Position numbers and translations under genes: made by a program
Source: Chiua virens
Taxonomy: Eukaryota > Basidiomycota > Agaricomycetes > Boletales > Boletaceae
Reading direction: 5' to 3'
Assembly (NCBI GenBank): GCA_019787685.1
Contig: JAHNUO010000042.1
Location: forward strand, 1-64,000
DNA length: 64,000 nt
Shown: in pieces, positions 11,949 through 23,491 of the stretch
Layout of the letters: the number at the start of each line of letters is the position of its first letter
Position numbering within the stretch: the stretch's first letter is position 1
The notes under the pieces: model-generated
Told to the model about the DNA's origin: nothing
Databases searched by the model: none
What the model saw: only the letters and a program-made list of their open reading frames with translations

Positions 11949-12403
11949 TCATTGTACTGGACACCTTACGTTGTCCACTAGCACAAGGTCCATGGCGAGG
12001 GCATCCTCCCCGTCACTGTCTAAGTAACACGATCCATCAATATCTGCGTGCATTAGACAGGCTGACCCACAATATGCAGGTTTCGTATGCGTCGTGCGGA
12101 ACTTGAACGATTTGTACAGTCTTAATGCGGGTTTATCCGACCTCTTCGCATGTAGAGTGACTTTGGATATATCAAACCGTGACGTCGTTCTTGCAGATTC
12201 CACTAGTGATTCTTTATCAGCTGATCAAGGGTACTGAGCACTGAAAATTTCATACGTGAAGTCGTGAGTAGCCGGCGGGCAACTCCTTGTCTTTGATATT
12301 CGGGAAACACGAAGAGAGCATATATGCGCATGTGTTGCATCTTTGACGTCTTCATTTCTAGGAAATCACGATTAGACACCTTTAATGCTTCATGATGACT
12401 CAC
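11949..12403 (-). pseudogene. GNAT acetyltransferase, copy A, probably decayed
   Basis: On the minus strand about 12360-12250 encodes the acetyl-CoA-binding motif of GNAT enzymes (FPEYQRQGVARRLL, the R/Q-x-x-G-x-G/A type loop). About 12180-11960 encodes the C-terminal strand/helix part (TLHAK...PALRLYKSFKF). A stop lies between them near 12203, which could be bridged by an intron or could mark decay. The N-terminal half is not recognisable upstream. It is a direct duplicate of the copy at 16028-16460; the two flank FAD oxidase copy 1. GNAT identity is fairly sure; activity is doubtful. Confidence 0.55.
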
Positions 12404-13493
12404 AAGCTAACAAGACATATACCCACGATCTTGTCCCTGTCATTTACTGCGATGTGTGATAGTCCAGGCCAATTTGAGAGGACGTTCTCGACTAGTGATA
12501 TCCAGGGTGAGCCAGTGTCCTCAAATTTGGCGGAGTCTTACATCTGTCGACAGGTGGGGTCTCTTCGGAGTGCATTCTCAGCGAGCCTTGTCGCATCTCC
12601 TTGCCGTCGTCTACCTGAAGAACAAGGTCATTTAAACGCTCGACGGTGCTACAGTAAGTCAAATCTTACCCGTGCAGTTCTGATTCTTAGACTCATCCTA
12701 TGCGTATCGACTCGCGTCAGAGCGGAAGTATCTCTTCATCTGATACAGCTTGCATCTCTCACACGCTCGCCCCATCACGGTTCTGATCCGACTTGGTATG
12801 TCCCTTGTATGTTTATGTAGCAATCGTCTATTGTGGCACTGACTATACGACAAGACATACCGTTCCGATTTCATCCTCATCCGCGACGTGTGATAGTCCG
12901 AGATAGGTTGAGAGCGTGAGGATGGGGGCACGACAGATTGTGAGTTATAGATTCACCTGGTAGCATCGTGGTCTCAGTGTAGTAAACAGAGCTTTAGAGG
13001 GATCGATAAATGTACGTCGTTGTCGAGAAAGCTGTCGAGCCTCGGAGCGCTGTTGCGCTAACGAAAGTGGTGAGATTATGTACCATTATATTTCCGATCA
13101 ATCACATTTAAGACAGCGGCTAATAACCTATGTAATGCATAACCCACATTCAAGTTTGTCATAACGTCAAGTTGAAGACGCTCAGAAGAACTATGCTGGC
13201 CACGTACCTATGAAGCATCTATGAGTGATCCGAAAGGCCTTCAACAGCACGTCTTTCCCTCTAAACACTACGCACCCCATTATTACTTATGCATATGACA
13301 CGTTACATCAATTACGCTACCTTCACACCGATCCCTGACTCATTTCCCCTGGTGTCGGACGACAGCCGTCATGACACCCGAATTGTGGCCCGAGGAGTTT
13401 GCCGAAGCGAATCGTGTTTATATAAAGCCATTCAATGTGGCTCAGGTATAGCGTGGAGGTAAAATTCTCCAGTTCCTCTCCAGTATTATTGGC
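12404..13493. other. intergenic with internal short duplications
   Basis: A block around 12420-12480 (GTGATAGTCCAGG) recurs near 12880-12920 and again near 16550-16580. This suggests pieces of the GNAT upstream region were copied more than once. No gene is called. Confidence 0.4.
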
Positions 13494-15513
13494 ATGATTG
13501 GTGCAACTCTGCTCACTGAAATAGTGGCCTTGGCAAGTACGATCACCTCGCTTTTCGGCGATACGCAGATCGTGCTATCTGGGTCCCATCCATCGAAGTT
13601 CAGCGAGACATGCCAGGAAATTGCTTCCTCTATTTCCTCTGCGTCGAATGTTTATGATCCGAGTTCGTAGCTCCATGTTTTCTTCCCATTCAGCCTCGTG
13701 CTCAAACACAATATTGTCTATAGCCTCGCCAAACTATCTCGAAGATATCAGCCACTGGACACAATTAGGCACGCAGTATGCAGCGTGTTCGTTCGAGCCT
13801 GGTACACCAGAAGATGTCGGTGTGGCAGTGAGTCCATTCTACTCTCTTGACATGCAGCTATTCAGGACGATATTTTGTACGTGTAGTTGCGAATTCTCGG
13901 CAGAACACGAACTCCGTTCGGGGTTAGTGTCTTGAAAGATCAAAAATGGTTCAGACGGCCTAACATATTCTCTAGATCAAAGGTGGTGGTCATGCCGTTA
14001 ACCCCGGGTTTTCATCGAGTGAAGGGATACAGATCGCGATGTCCAGGTTCTCCGAGATTGTCTATGACTCTACCGCAGAATTGGTCACCGTAGGAGCGGG
14101 TCTTCTCTGGGACGATGTTTATGAAGCACTCAATCCCCATGGAGTGAGCGTTGCCGGTGGTCGCATATTGGGTGTGGGCGTCGCTGGGTTTACCCTTAGT
14201 GGAGGTGCGTTCAAAGAGTTCGTACGGTTGACGGAAGTTTCAATGCTGTTAACAGGCTATTCCTGGCATGCAAACCAGTACGGATTGACCATCGATACTG
14301 TCCAAGCTTTCGAGTTGGTTATGCCCAATGGGACAGTAGTCGGCGTCACGGAGACCTCGAACCCTGATTTGTTCTTCGCTCTCAAAGTACGTCTATGTCT
14401 TTCCCGTGACTGAGTGACTTCATTGAGTCAATGTCCAGGGTGGCGCAAATAATTTTGTGCGTGAAGACGTTCATTTGATGACTCGGGACTGATCATTGCT
14501 CAGGGTATTGTAACCAAGTTTGCGTTCAGAACGTTCCCCCAAGGACAAATTTGGGTACGCATACTTCCATTTTCGTTCTATACGGATCTCTTGAACGGGA
14601 GTTGTACAGGGAGGTCTCATTTCCTATTCCCTGGATGCACGGGACCAATTCATGTCAGCGACGGCGAATTTCTCAGCGAACAACAAAGACCCCAAGGCCC
14701 AAATAATCGCGATGTTCTACGACCGTGTTGGTAAGGTGGGTCTTTCTGCAGCATTTTTTAAAAAAAACTTCATTCGATTGAATTGTACGTAGCTTGGCGC
14801 GGGCGTGAACCTCTTCTATGATGGGCCGACACCACCCGCTGGCATATTCGATGAATTTCTAGCGATCCCTTCAACCTTGGAAGATGTATCGACGCGTTCA
14901 TTCTCTGACTTCCTGGAGTCCTTGCGTGGAATCCAATATCCTTCACGGTAATTTTCTCCCTGTTGGACCTTACACGAGGATCTGAAGTGCATTGCCAGAT
15001 ACATTTTCAACTCTATTTCCGTGACGGGTTATCCCCTCTCTTTGCTACAGACTGTTGTCGACCAGTGCGAGGTACGTGAGGTTTAGTTATGGTCTCGAGC
15101 ATGCATGGTTGATCGTTCTACTCCAGTATTGGAGACAAAATGTACCGGACGATGTCTTTGTTGTTTCTTATGATTTACAGCCTTTCCACTCCTCGCTGCT
15201 CTCCCATAACACAACGCCGTCAGCGTACCCGGGTACCCGTGCACAAGCCCTCTTTCCGTTCAACGTCAACTTTGCATGGACGCGGCCGGAGTCTGATGAA
15301 GCTGTTTATGATGCGGCCAGGAAGACTATCAAAGCCCTCGAACCGCTTGCGATGGCTGGTCAGGATGGCCCCCCGGTTGCCTATCCCAACTATGCACTCT
15401 TCGATACCCCTCTGGTGAACTTGTATGGTAAGAACTTGCCCAGGCTGCAGACGATCAAAGCGGAGGTGGACCCAGACAACGTGATGGGACTTGCTGGAGG
15501 TTTCAAGATTTGA
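13494..15513 (+). CDS. BBE-like FAD-linked oxidase, copy 1
   Basis: Eleven-exon model: 13494-13662, 13724-13827, 13887-13922, 13976-14204, 14256-14386, 14439-14456, 14504-14554, 14610-14735, 14793-14947, 14999-15071, 15127-15513; 492 residues, frame closed. It belongs to the berberine-bridge-enzyme / oligosaccharide oxidase family of flavoproteins, which oxidise alcohols or sugars using O2. The FAD-binding segment reads RTPFG then IKGGGHA; His109 should carry the 8-alpha-histidyl FAD link. The VAGFTLSGGYSW region has no cysteine, so a second (6-S-cysteinyl) link is not expected. The C-terminal BBE signature (NYALF...NVMGLAGGFKI) is intact. No clear signal peptide: the N-terminus is only weakly hydrophobic. 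Substrate unknown. Confidence 0.85.
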
Positions 15514-16027
15514 TTCTGTCTTGACGTGAAGTATACGTGTACTATAAAATGGTTGATGCAATGTGCTCACAGCTGGTAGCATGAGAATTGGATGAGGTGT
15601 CTGAATCGTGGTGTATGGCGTGTTCAACTTAGAAGCAGCGAATCAACAAACCGACCAATGACATCGTCTGATCGTCATAGTATTGGAATCATAATTCACG
15701 ATGTCTTGGACATTGTCTCCGTGTCTCTGTCAACTGGTGTCCCATACATACCATGAGAAAGTATGTTACTCTCTTGCGAGCCAGTTTGAAATTCACGTCT
15801 CAGATAGCACCATGATCGCATCGACCACGTATTCTATTGCGAAGTTCATGAGCAAGTCTTAGTAGCAGGGCCGCAGTCCGTACAACCTCAAGGGCGATTG
15901 CAACTCGGGATATCACACTTGTGCTGGATACGACAACATATCTGAGGGTCTGACCGATGTGCGCGTGATACCCAAAGATGGTGTCAGTCCGACATATTCT
16001 GAAACGATGGCTAAACTAATGGTTGCT
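15514..16027. other. intergenic, nothing recognised
   Basis: 3' flank of FAD oxidase copy 1 and spacer before the minus-strand GNAT copy B. No coding or RNA signal seen. Confidence 0.4.
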
Positions 16028-16460
16028 TCATCCTGATGGATGAATGCTCACGTCGTCCGTGAGCACAAGATTCATTGCGAAGGCGTCCTCCCCATCATCA
16101 TCTTTGCGGTCCGTCACGATCAATATCCGCAAATGTGTCGGACAACTTGAAACTGACTCACAGTATGCAGGTTTCAATTTCACCGTGTAGAACTTGAGCG
16201 ATGTGTACAGTCTAATTGCAGGTTCGTTCGGCTTCCTGACGTGTAATGTGATTTCAGATACATTAAAAATCATCCTTGCAGACGTCACTTGTAAGGAACA
16301 TGCTCAATTAGAAACCGAGATGTTATGGAATGCTTCGACATACAAGACGTCGTGAGTAGCCGGCGTGCCACGCCCTGTCTTTGGTATTCGGGAAGCACGA
16401 ACAGGGAGCTCACGTGTGCATGTCTTGCGTCCTTGACGTCCTCTTTTCTAGGGCACGAAT
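16028..16460 (-). pseudogene. GNAT acetyltransferase, copy B, probably decayed
   Basis: Minus-strand frames at about 16460-16345 encode LFVLPEYQRQGVARRLL, the GNAT acetyl-CoA loop. The frame at 16288-16028 encodes a TLHVRKPNEPAIRLYTSLKF-like C-terminal part ending in an acidic DGEDAFAMNLVL tail. The two parts are in different frames with a gap near 16290-16340. Close to copy A at 11949-12403 and in the same orientation. N-terminal half not found. Confidence 0.5.
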
Positions 16461-18715
16461 ATGTTATGATGATCTTGGCCTTCCCTGCTCCATGATGGTG
16501 AACTTACAATCTAACGAGACATATCCCAATGATCTCGCGATTATCGTTAGCCGCGACGTGCGATAGTCCAGGATGGGCCGAGAGGATGCGTACGACTGAT
16601 CGGGATTCAGTAGTTGAGCTGACATCCTTGTGGTTTGAATGGAGTGAACCAAACTTTACAGTGATGGATAGGTTTTGTCTCGTCAGGGAAAATGTCCAGT
16701 GAGCGCTGTCGCATCTCGTTGCTATCGTGTACCTGCAGCAAAGGTTATTCGACCAGAGAGGTGCGGTAACGGACTATGCAAAATTACTTGCGCAACTCTG
16801 ATTGAGAGTGTCATATTCCGTACGTGTGTCGTTGTATCAAGAACAGATCGGAGAGTTAAATCTCTAAGTATGGGAGAGTATGAATCATGAGGCGGCGATA
16901 ACAGTGACTGATACCTTGCCGTTAGAACGGAGATATCGGCAGACAATAAATTGGCAGAGTTCAAAGTTCGATTATTCAACCATGTGGAACGTTGGTGCGG
17001 CACCTGCGCACGACGCGGTCTGCGGGACTCCCTTCCTGACAAATACTCGCTCGCTAACCCTGCACGATGTCAGTGTTATTTATGTATAAGAGCAAGTGGC
17101 GGCGGCGTTTCAGCTTGTGATCAACACAGTTCGCACGAAGCGGGACGATCAGTCAGTTGGACAGGAACTTTGTGGTTAGTGCTGGTAACGAGTCTTCCAG
17201 TGGACAACTGAGAGTGATCTCGGGTGTGTTCGCGATTTTATTCAGGATTTCGCGAGATGGAAGTTACTTGGTATTACCTTCGGGTCAAATCATGGGCATT
17301 AGCACCTACTATGCAATGATACTTGTGTATGTCAAGAGGCGTGCGAAGCCGTCATATACCACAGTTCCAATTTGGGGTGGTTCCCTTCAGTGACGATCGA
17401 ATCACGACGGATTTAGTCTTATTGTCACGCAATATATACATATTTGGATTCGATCGCAAACGTGTGACGGGACCCCGTAACCGCAGGTCAAGCCGCGGTG
17501 CTATACGCATACAACAAGGGTAAAAAGAGCGACTAGGCATGGAAAAACGACAGTAGTGCTGCAGTAGAGATGGCAGTATAGCATACGACATAGCAAACTT
17601 GAAATGACATCTCAAAAGACCTGCAAAGGAAGCCGACAACTAATCTTTCGCCATGCGTGTGCGTTGCCAGCGACGGCGACGGTAATCCCGGGTCTGTCGA
17701 AGAGAGCTGACTCTGAGGGGGTAAGTAACTTGAAAGGAAAAACAAAATGGAGATATCAGCGCACAAGCAGCGAGAAGAACGCACCTACCAAAAGCCAATG
17801 AATGTCCAGGAGTCCAGGGCGCATTGCACGCAGAGTTGAGCCAAAGACCCAGGTCCGACACCGGATGAGGTTTGTGGGGATACTGGCAAGGGAAATAACT
17901 TGAAATCAGAAGATGGTATCGAGCGCAAAGCACAGTGACAGTAGGATGCAAAATGCATCGCATACGACAAGGACGATGACGAAATGACAACATGGCAAGC
18001 AAGGCAAGCAACGACTCGAAACGAGTCGGTGCGGGACCAGCTAGCTACTAGAAAGTAGCAGGTCAGCACGGGCGAAACAAGTAAAATATGAACGCGAACA
18101 TACAAGCATCATCCACACCATCTCACAACGACCCAGAAGCACCCAGAAGTATCCAAGGACGAAACAAGTGATGGCGAAGGCGATATGACTCATACGAGTG
18201 TGGCAGGCTGAGGATGAGCCCACTTCCGAGTCAACGAGGGGGGTGAAGGAAGCCAAACGAAGCTGTGAAGATGAGTGCCATAAGAGACAAGATGCACAAC
18301 CTGAAAGTCACCAACTACAGAAGGTGTTTGAAGGAGAAATGCGTACCAAGTTGATGCGGTCGATGCAAGGTCGACGCGTCTGACTTCTGAGGAATCAAAC
18401 GATCGGTTACATAATATGGCTTAATTTGGAAATAGGATTCAGAGGCGTTCACAAAGTCAACGTTGCAGGATAAGAAGTACATTTTACTGAAAAGTAAATA
18501 CATAGAATGATTCATTGTCCATGATTTTTGGCCCCTTTAAGAAGAGAAGAAGCGACAGAAATGCGTTCTGTGAGCACGAGACACAAACTCGTTGCAATAA
18601 CTTTGTGATTACCCGAAAAGGCCAAAATCGCGGACCCCAGAAACCTGCAAGCCCAGGGACGTAACGGGAGTGGATGTTCGAAAGTCGCCGAACGCACGCG
18701 AGGCTCTTGGTGTGT
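16461..18715. other. long region without a recognisable gene
   Basis: Contains a short duplicate of the DNA upstream of GNAT copy A (16500-16760) and otherwise only short, biased open frames. The largest is a minus-strand frame of 123 codons at 17640-18011 with no recognisable domain. I call no gene. Confidence 0.35.
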
Positions 18716-21700
18716 GTCGACATATTTTTGGACGACTCATTGTGCCTGGAGACTGATTAATTGCGAGAAATATCTTGAGAGTCTGCCACAAGTTTAGTCA
18801 GACGCGTTACAAAGCCCAATATATAACCATTCAAGTACTTCTCAACATATGTACTTATGTTGCGACATATAACAAGTGCCTTTGAGTGACGCATTGGCAT
18901 TGTCAACTTTATATCCTTCACCATGAGTTCTTCCTGTTGTAAACAAACGTCCCCAAGTGGCGGCACGAACATTGTCAATGTCGTCAACGATGCATACAGC
19001 AAGATCGCCCGAGAAAGCGCAGATCAAACGTGTACGTTGGTCACCCCGCTAAACGCCCGAGAATTTACATTGATGTCCGACTACTCCCAGATGCCGATCG
19101 CGTGGCAAATGCGTTTGGATATAGCGCCGAAGAGCTCCAGACAGTCCCATCCGAATCACACATGGGATTGAGCTGTGGAAATCCTGTTGCGACCGCGTCG
19201 ATAAAGGAGGTAAGGGAATGTCTTCGAGTTGTCATTGGTACACTCACAATCCATTGTCACTTACTGTGCATGTTCGTTGTTGTAAATAGGGTGAGACGGT
19301 AATTGATCTAGGTTCCGGTGGAGGCATAGACGTCTTTCTTGCTGCTGCCAAAGTTGGTCCGACTGGACGGGTCATCGGGCTAGATAACTCAGAGGTGTGT
19401 TCGAATTGCGGCCGCTGGAATGTGTGCTGATCTTAAAGACCAACGTTGCTATAGGATATGATTGCCCGCGCTACACGAAATGCTGTGGCCAAGGGTCTGA
19501 ATCCACCTCATGTTTCATTCGTCAAGGCGGTCTTGACCGACGATCTGCCGATCGAAAGCGACTCGGTAGACTGCATCCTGTCCAACTGTGTCATCAACCT
19601 ATTGCCACCCGAAGGGAAACTCAAGGTGATGCAGGAAATGCATCGCGTTCTTAAGCCTGGAGGACGTGTTAGCCTCGATGACGTATGTAGTCTCAGTCAG
19701 AACCAGTTTGTATACGGCGTTCTCATGCACCTACTCTCACATGCACAGATTGTAGCCAAGAAACAATTCCCGGATTCCTTGCGGTCTAATATGGCGGCGT
19801 ATATTGGTTGTATTTCCGGTGCCATCCTTCTTGAAGACTACAAAGCAGTGATGCAGGAAGCGGGCTTCAGAGGTGGGTCATGTTGGAAGTTGTGATGTTA
19901 TCCGTGATCGACAATATTTATTGGCAGAGATCTTGTTCACTGAGAGTCCTGCTGACCTTAATGTCTACGGGACTGTCGGATGTTGTGGAACGGGAGAGTC
20001 ATTCAGTTTAGGTGATATTGGAGATTTGAACGAATGGGCCAGTGAGTGCGCACAGTTGATTAATGGTTTACATTGGCCAACATTGCAGCAGAGTCATACA
20101 AAATATATGCTACGAAGAGCAATTCATCTCCCACTAACCCTGAACCAAAATCCGCTCTCAAGAACTGAGGAAATATGTTGACTGCGTTTGTGTTGACAGG
20201 TGGTGCGAAAATTGGGTAGCATCATGCAAGGAACAGAAGGATCTGGTGGATTTTGACTAAGATTCAAAGGGGAATTTTTCAGCCAGTAGGGTAGAAGGCT
20301 ATGTTATATGATGCTCGATTTCTTCAAGCTCAAGGGGGCAGATTTGTTTCGGTTGGCATGCGTGCGCGAACAAATACCAAGGCGGTTATACTCCACCAGA
20401 GGGCAGCAAGTCGAATCGCGATCATCACGAGATTTAGATCCGTGATTCGGATGAGCTGAATAATGGTATTTCCACTGGTGCCAGTCCTTCGTGGACAAGC
20501 AAAGCATTGCGAGCCTGTCTCGCAGTACTATCTAGGTAAGTACCAACCGAAAGCGATTGTTGAGCCCACAAAGAAAACGACCCTTTTCTACTCGCTAGGA
20601 ATGAGTCAACAGAGTTTTCTTCTTGAAGTCGGATTCCTTAGAGTCTCGCATGGCTGCGCATGTTGGTTGCATTCCCGACGCTATTTGTATTCAAGAGAGT
20701 TTGCATCTTGCGCACAACCGTGGTCTGATGCAGGATGTTCTCGTATCTGATCCGAATTGGATCTTGAAATGTAGAATTTGCCAAACCGCGTTCGGTGTGT
20801 GCTCACTTGAGTACTTACCCCGGCCTCCCATGCGGCACTCAGGCTGTCGGTATCGAAATAGGTGACATTACGGACGTAACGTTGGTAGCTATAACCAAAC
20901 ATGCGAGACTTTGAGACAATTTCTTGAATGTTGAGGAGTATGTGTCTTGGACTCTTGGCTACGAGCAACGGCAGAGAAAAAAGGTTTCGAGGTCAGCGGA
21001 ATGAATGAGTGCAACATATTTAGTACAGTAAACTCCGCTCGTCATTCTCATTCTTCGTCCCATTCATCTTGACATAGTATCGGCCCATTTGGAAGACGCT
21101 GTGTCGAAGGAGTGTCGGATGTCGTTGGGCTACTGGATCAGACGGGGTCAAAGATTGGGTGTATGACGTTCAATTTCAGATTCATTTGCCAACCAGGCGG
21201 CTGACTAGCCTGACGTGCAGCCCGAACTTCAATCACCAACGCTTATAAGGGGGGCGACCGCAATCTCAAGATGATCCCCAGTTCCTTTCTTCTCCCATGT
21301 CCACTTTTTCTCTGCGCTCTCCTTTCTCCGAGTCCCTGCTATCTTGTCCCGTCACCAGTCGCTCCGCGTGTCTTCGCGTTCACATTCATCACATTATTGG
21401 TCTGCTCTGGCTCCCATCGATCCCCGGTCTTTCGACGCCGTCACACCCACTTTCTCCACCCTAACGGCGACTCGACACACGAGCAACGACGTTTACCATT
21501 GCCGTGGTGCAACCGTCCACCGATTTTGTTTGGTCACGCTGGTTGGTTATTGTTGCACTTGTTATTCATGTTGCCGTGACGCCGTCGGTCTTCGTCTTCG
21601 TCATCCTCAGAGGATCGTCAGTGGCACCTGCAGCTGGAACATCCAAGCACCTACGAGACAAGTCAGCCATTCTTGCGATAGCATCATAGCGTACGGCTCT

Positions 21701-23233
21701 CAGAAGATCACAGTTAATACGGAGACCTCGCCCGCGCAGAGACGGACTCGTGCGGGAAGAGAACCGGGAACTCGCCACCAGGGTTGACAAGATGACGATT
21801 TACGATGACAAGAGCTACAACGATCGCTCGAAAGCCCGTCCACGCCAAGTTTAGCAGTCGGTCGGCGACAAGGACCATGGCTACCCGTACAGTAGCCCAC
21901 CCTCGTAGTTGGCTGGCCTGCAGGCGGAGCCACAGTGATCAAGAAGGTGGCCCTGCTAGCATTGGTTTCGTCGGCTAGGCTACAAAGGATGCGACACGGG
22001 AAGCAAGGGTCATTCAGCCGACAACAAGCGCCAAGACGGCAAAGGTGGTACATCCTTTCGCTTTGCCCTCCGAGCTACAGTCGTACGTATGACTAACGTG
22101 GTGTCTATGTGCAGGAATCGAGGGCCATTAGTTGGGTCTTGTCATCTCACGAGGTCAGCATGCGTCAAGTTGTTCAAGATGCACTCGCAGCCCCAACTTC
22201 ATCGGGTGGTTTAATCATTACTGGCAAAATATGTATGGTGACTACTCAAATTCTCTCGGTGTCTTCCGCCGTCTGAGCAACATTTTTAGCCGCAATCCGA
22301 CGGTCAGGAACCTCGAGATTATTCGAGACATCTTACCGTTTCCTCGCACAATTATTGATCAGCCTGGCGCTGATATGATGCCCGCGACCTCTACGATACC
22401 TATACCCACGATACCCATGGAGGTTGCCTTATACCCGCGAAAGGGAAACGGTAACAAAGTCTTGACACACCGAAATGCCCAGTCTGGAACTGGGCACTTC
22501 CTGGAGGACGTCAAGACGGATTTTGGCAGGACCATCGTAATACTGGATACTACTGACCATCTATCCCGCCAAACAGATACCCTCAAAATGTTGAGGCGGT
22601 TCTTTCGGGCACTCTAAGTCAGTATGTTGATATTGGTGTTGGTGTTCTCGTTCTTGTCTAACGTTTACCAGTTTCGACGCTTGTCAAGGGAGAGCCGCTC
22701 GTTGTTTTCCCCGCATCCACTTTCCCACCGTTTCATATGCGATAAGTGTGTACGGCGTCGACGTACAAGCGGTGAACTCGAGTTCTAGTTGAATCACCTC
22801 TGATGGTGGGTTGATTGTACAGTAGCTTGATGTGCTTCATGCTAAGGTCGCCGACTCGCAATGAAGAACGATCTTCAGACCAAAGAGATCATCTGTGAAT
22901 TCTAGTGTCATTTGAGTTTCATATACTTACTAGGTGAGTGATCATTGCCTTCGGGTCTTTACTCGTGCTAATGCACAGTTGTAGCGGCACTCGCCGTTAG
23001 AAGTGCCAATATCTCGTACTGTCCCCACTGAAGATAGATTGTCAACGGTCAGGAAAGATACAAGTCAAAGCAGTGCTATTCTGGTGGTGTACATGTTCCT
23101 GCCGCGTCTCCTCACCAGGACGAGCACGTCTTTTCTGTCTCGAGCTTATTTAATGGCGTCATGCTACTTGTGACCGATAGATAGCTGAGTCAACCGGCGC
23201 CGCATCCCAAGTCAAAAACGTCTGAATTTCCTA
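18716..23233. repeat. tandem segmental duplication, unit A
   Basis: Direct repeat of the segment at about 23250-28960. Both start with the same CGACATATTTTTGGACGACT block, carry an ArsM-like gene with the same exon layout, then matching blocks near 21240/26840, 22130/27720 and 22620/28270, and end with a shared block near 23020/28800. Identity is high over the ArsM gene and falls downstream, with many small indels. Confidence 0.8.
18923..20168 (+). CDS. arsenite methyltransferase-like protein, copy A (rhodanese tail deleted)
   Basis: Seven-exon model: 18923-19031, 19091-19209, 19290-19394, 19455-19682, 19749-19872, 19928-20041, 20089-20168; 292 residues. It is a SAM-dependent methyltransferase of the ArsM/AS3MT type. 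SAM motif I reads [12 protein letters not shown], and the three cysteines used by this family to bind As(III) are present in GLSCGNP, SNCVINL and GCISGA; an N-terminal SSCC pair is also there. The intron 19683-19748 is in frame, so retention would insert 22 residues. Compared with copy B the gene stops at LKN: about 414 bp covering the start and active site of the rhodanese domain are missing, and the leftover 3' end continues after the stop. Confidence 0.8.
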
Positions 23234-23491
23234 CTATACAATGATACATGTATGTCGACATATTTTTGGACGACTCATTGTGCCTGCCAGGGCCCAAAAC
23301 TTTAAGCTTGACTTCCCATGAGCCTGATTAATGATTGGTGATTGTGAGAAACATGCCGTAGGTTTAGTCAGATGCGTTACAAAGCCCAATATATAGCCAT
23401 TCAAGTACTTCTCAACATATGTACTCATGTTGCGACATATAACAAGCGCCTTTGAGTGACGATCGGCATTGTCAACTTTATATCCTTCACT
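20169..23491. other. rest of duplication unit A; gene remnants only
   Basis: 20169-20275 is the stranded 3' end of the lost rhodanese domain. Minus-strand frames near 20570-20440 (a LLVHE-containing segment) and 22053-21566 (partly hydrophobic), and a plus-strand frame at 22132-22617, each have counterparts in unit B. They are broken by frame differences and I recognise no family. A spliced reading joining about 22570-22615 to 22673 would give a VEAVLSGT...STLVKGEPLVV segment conserved in both units. A TATAAG motif lies near 21245. Confidence 0.35.

Noticed and set aside
17640..18105. Minus-strand hydrophobic ORFs as membrane proteins
   Set aside because: Biased composition opposite A-rich plus-strand DNA; no start context or paralogue support.
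20304..20507. Minus-strand ORF with LSTKDWHQWKYHYSAH as a gene
   Set aside because: The homologous frame in unit B reads differently (LLVHEVLASVEI), and the two do not agree on one frame.
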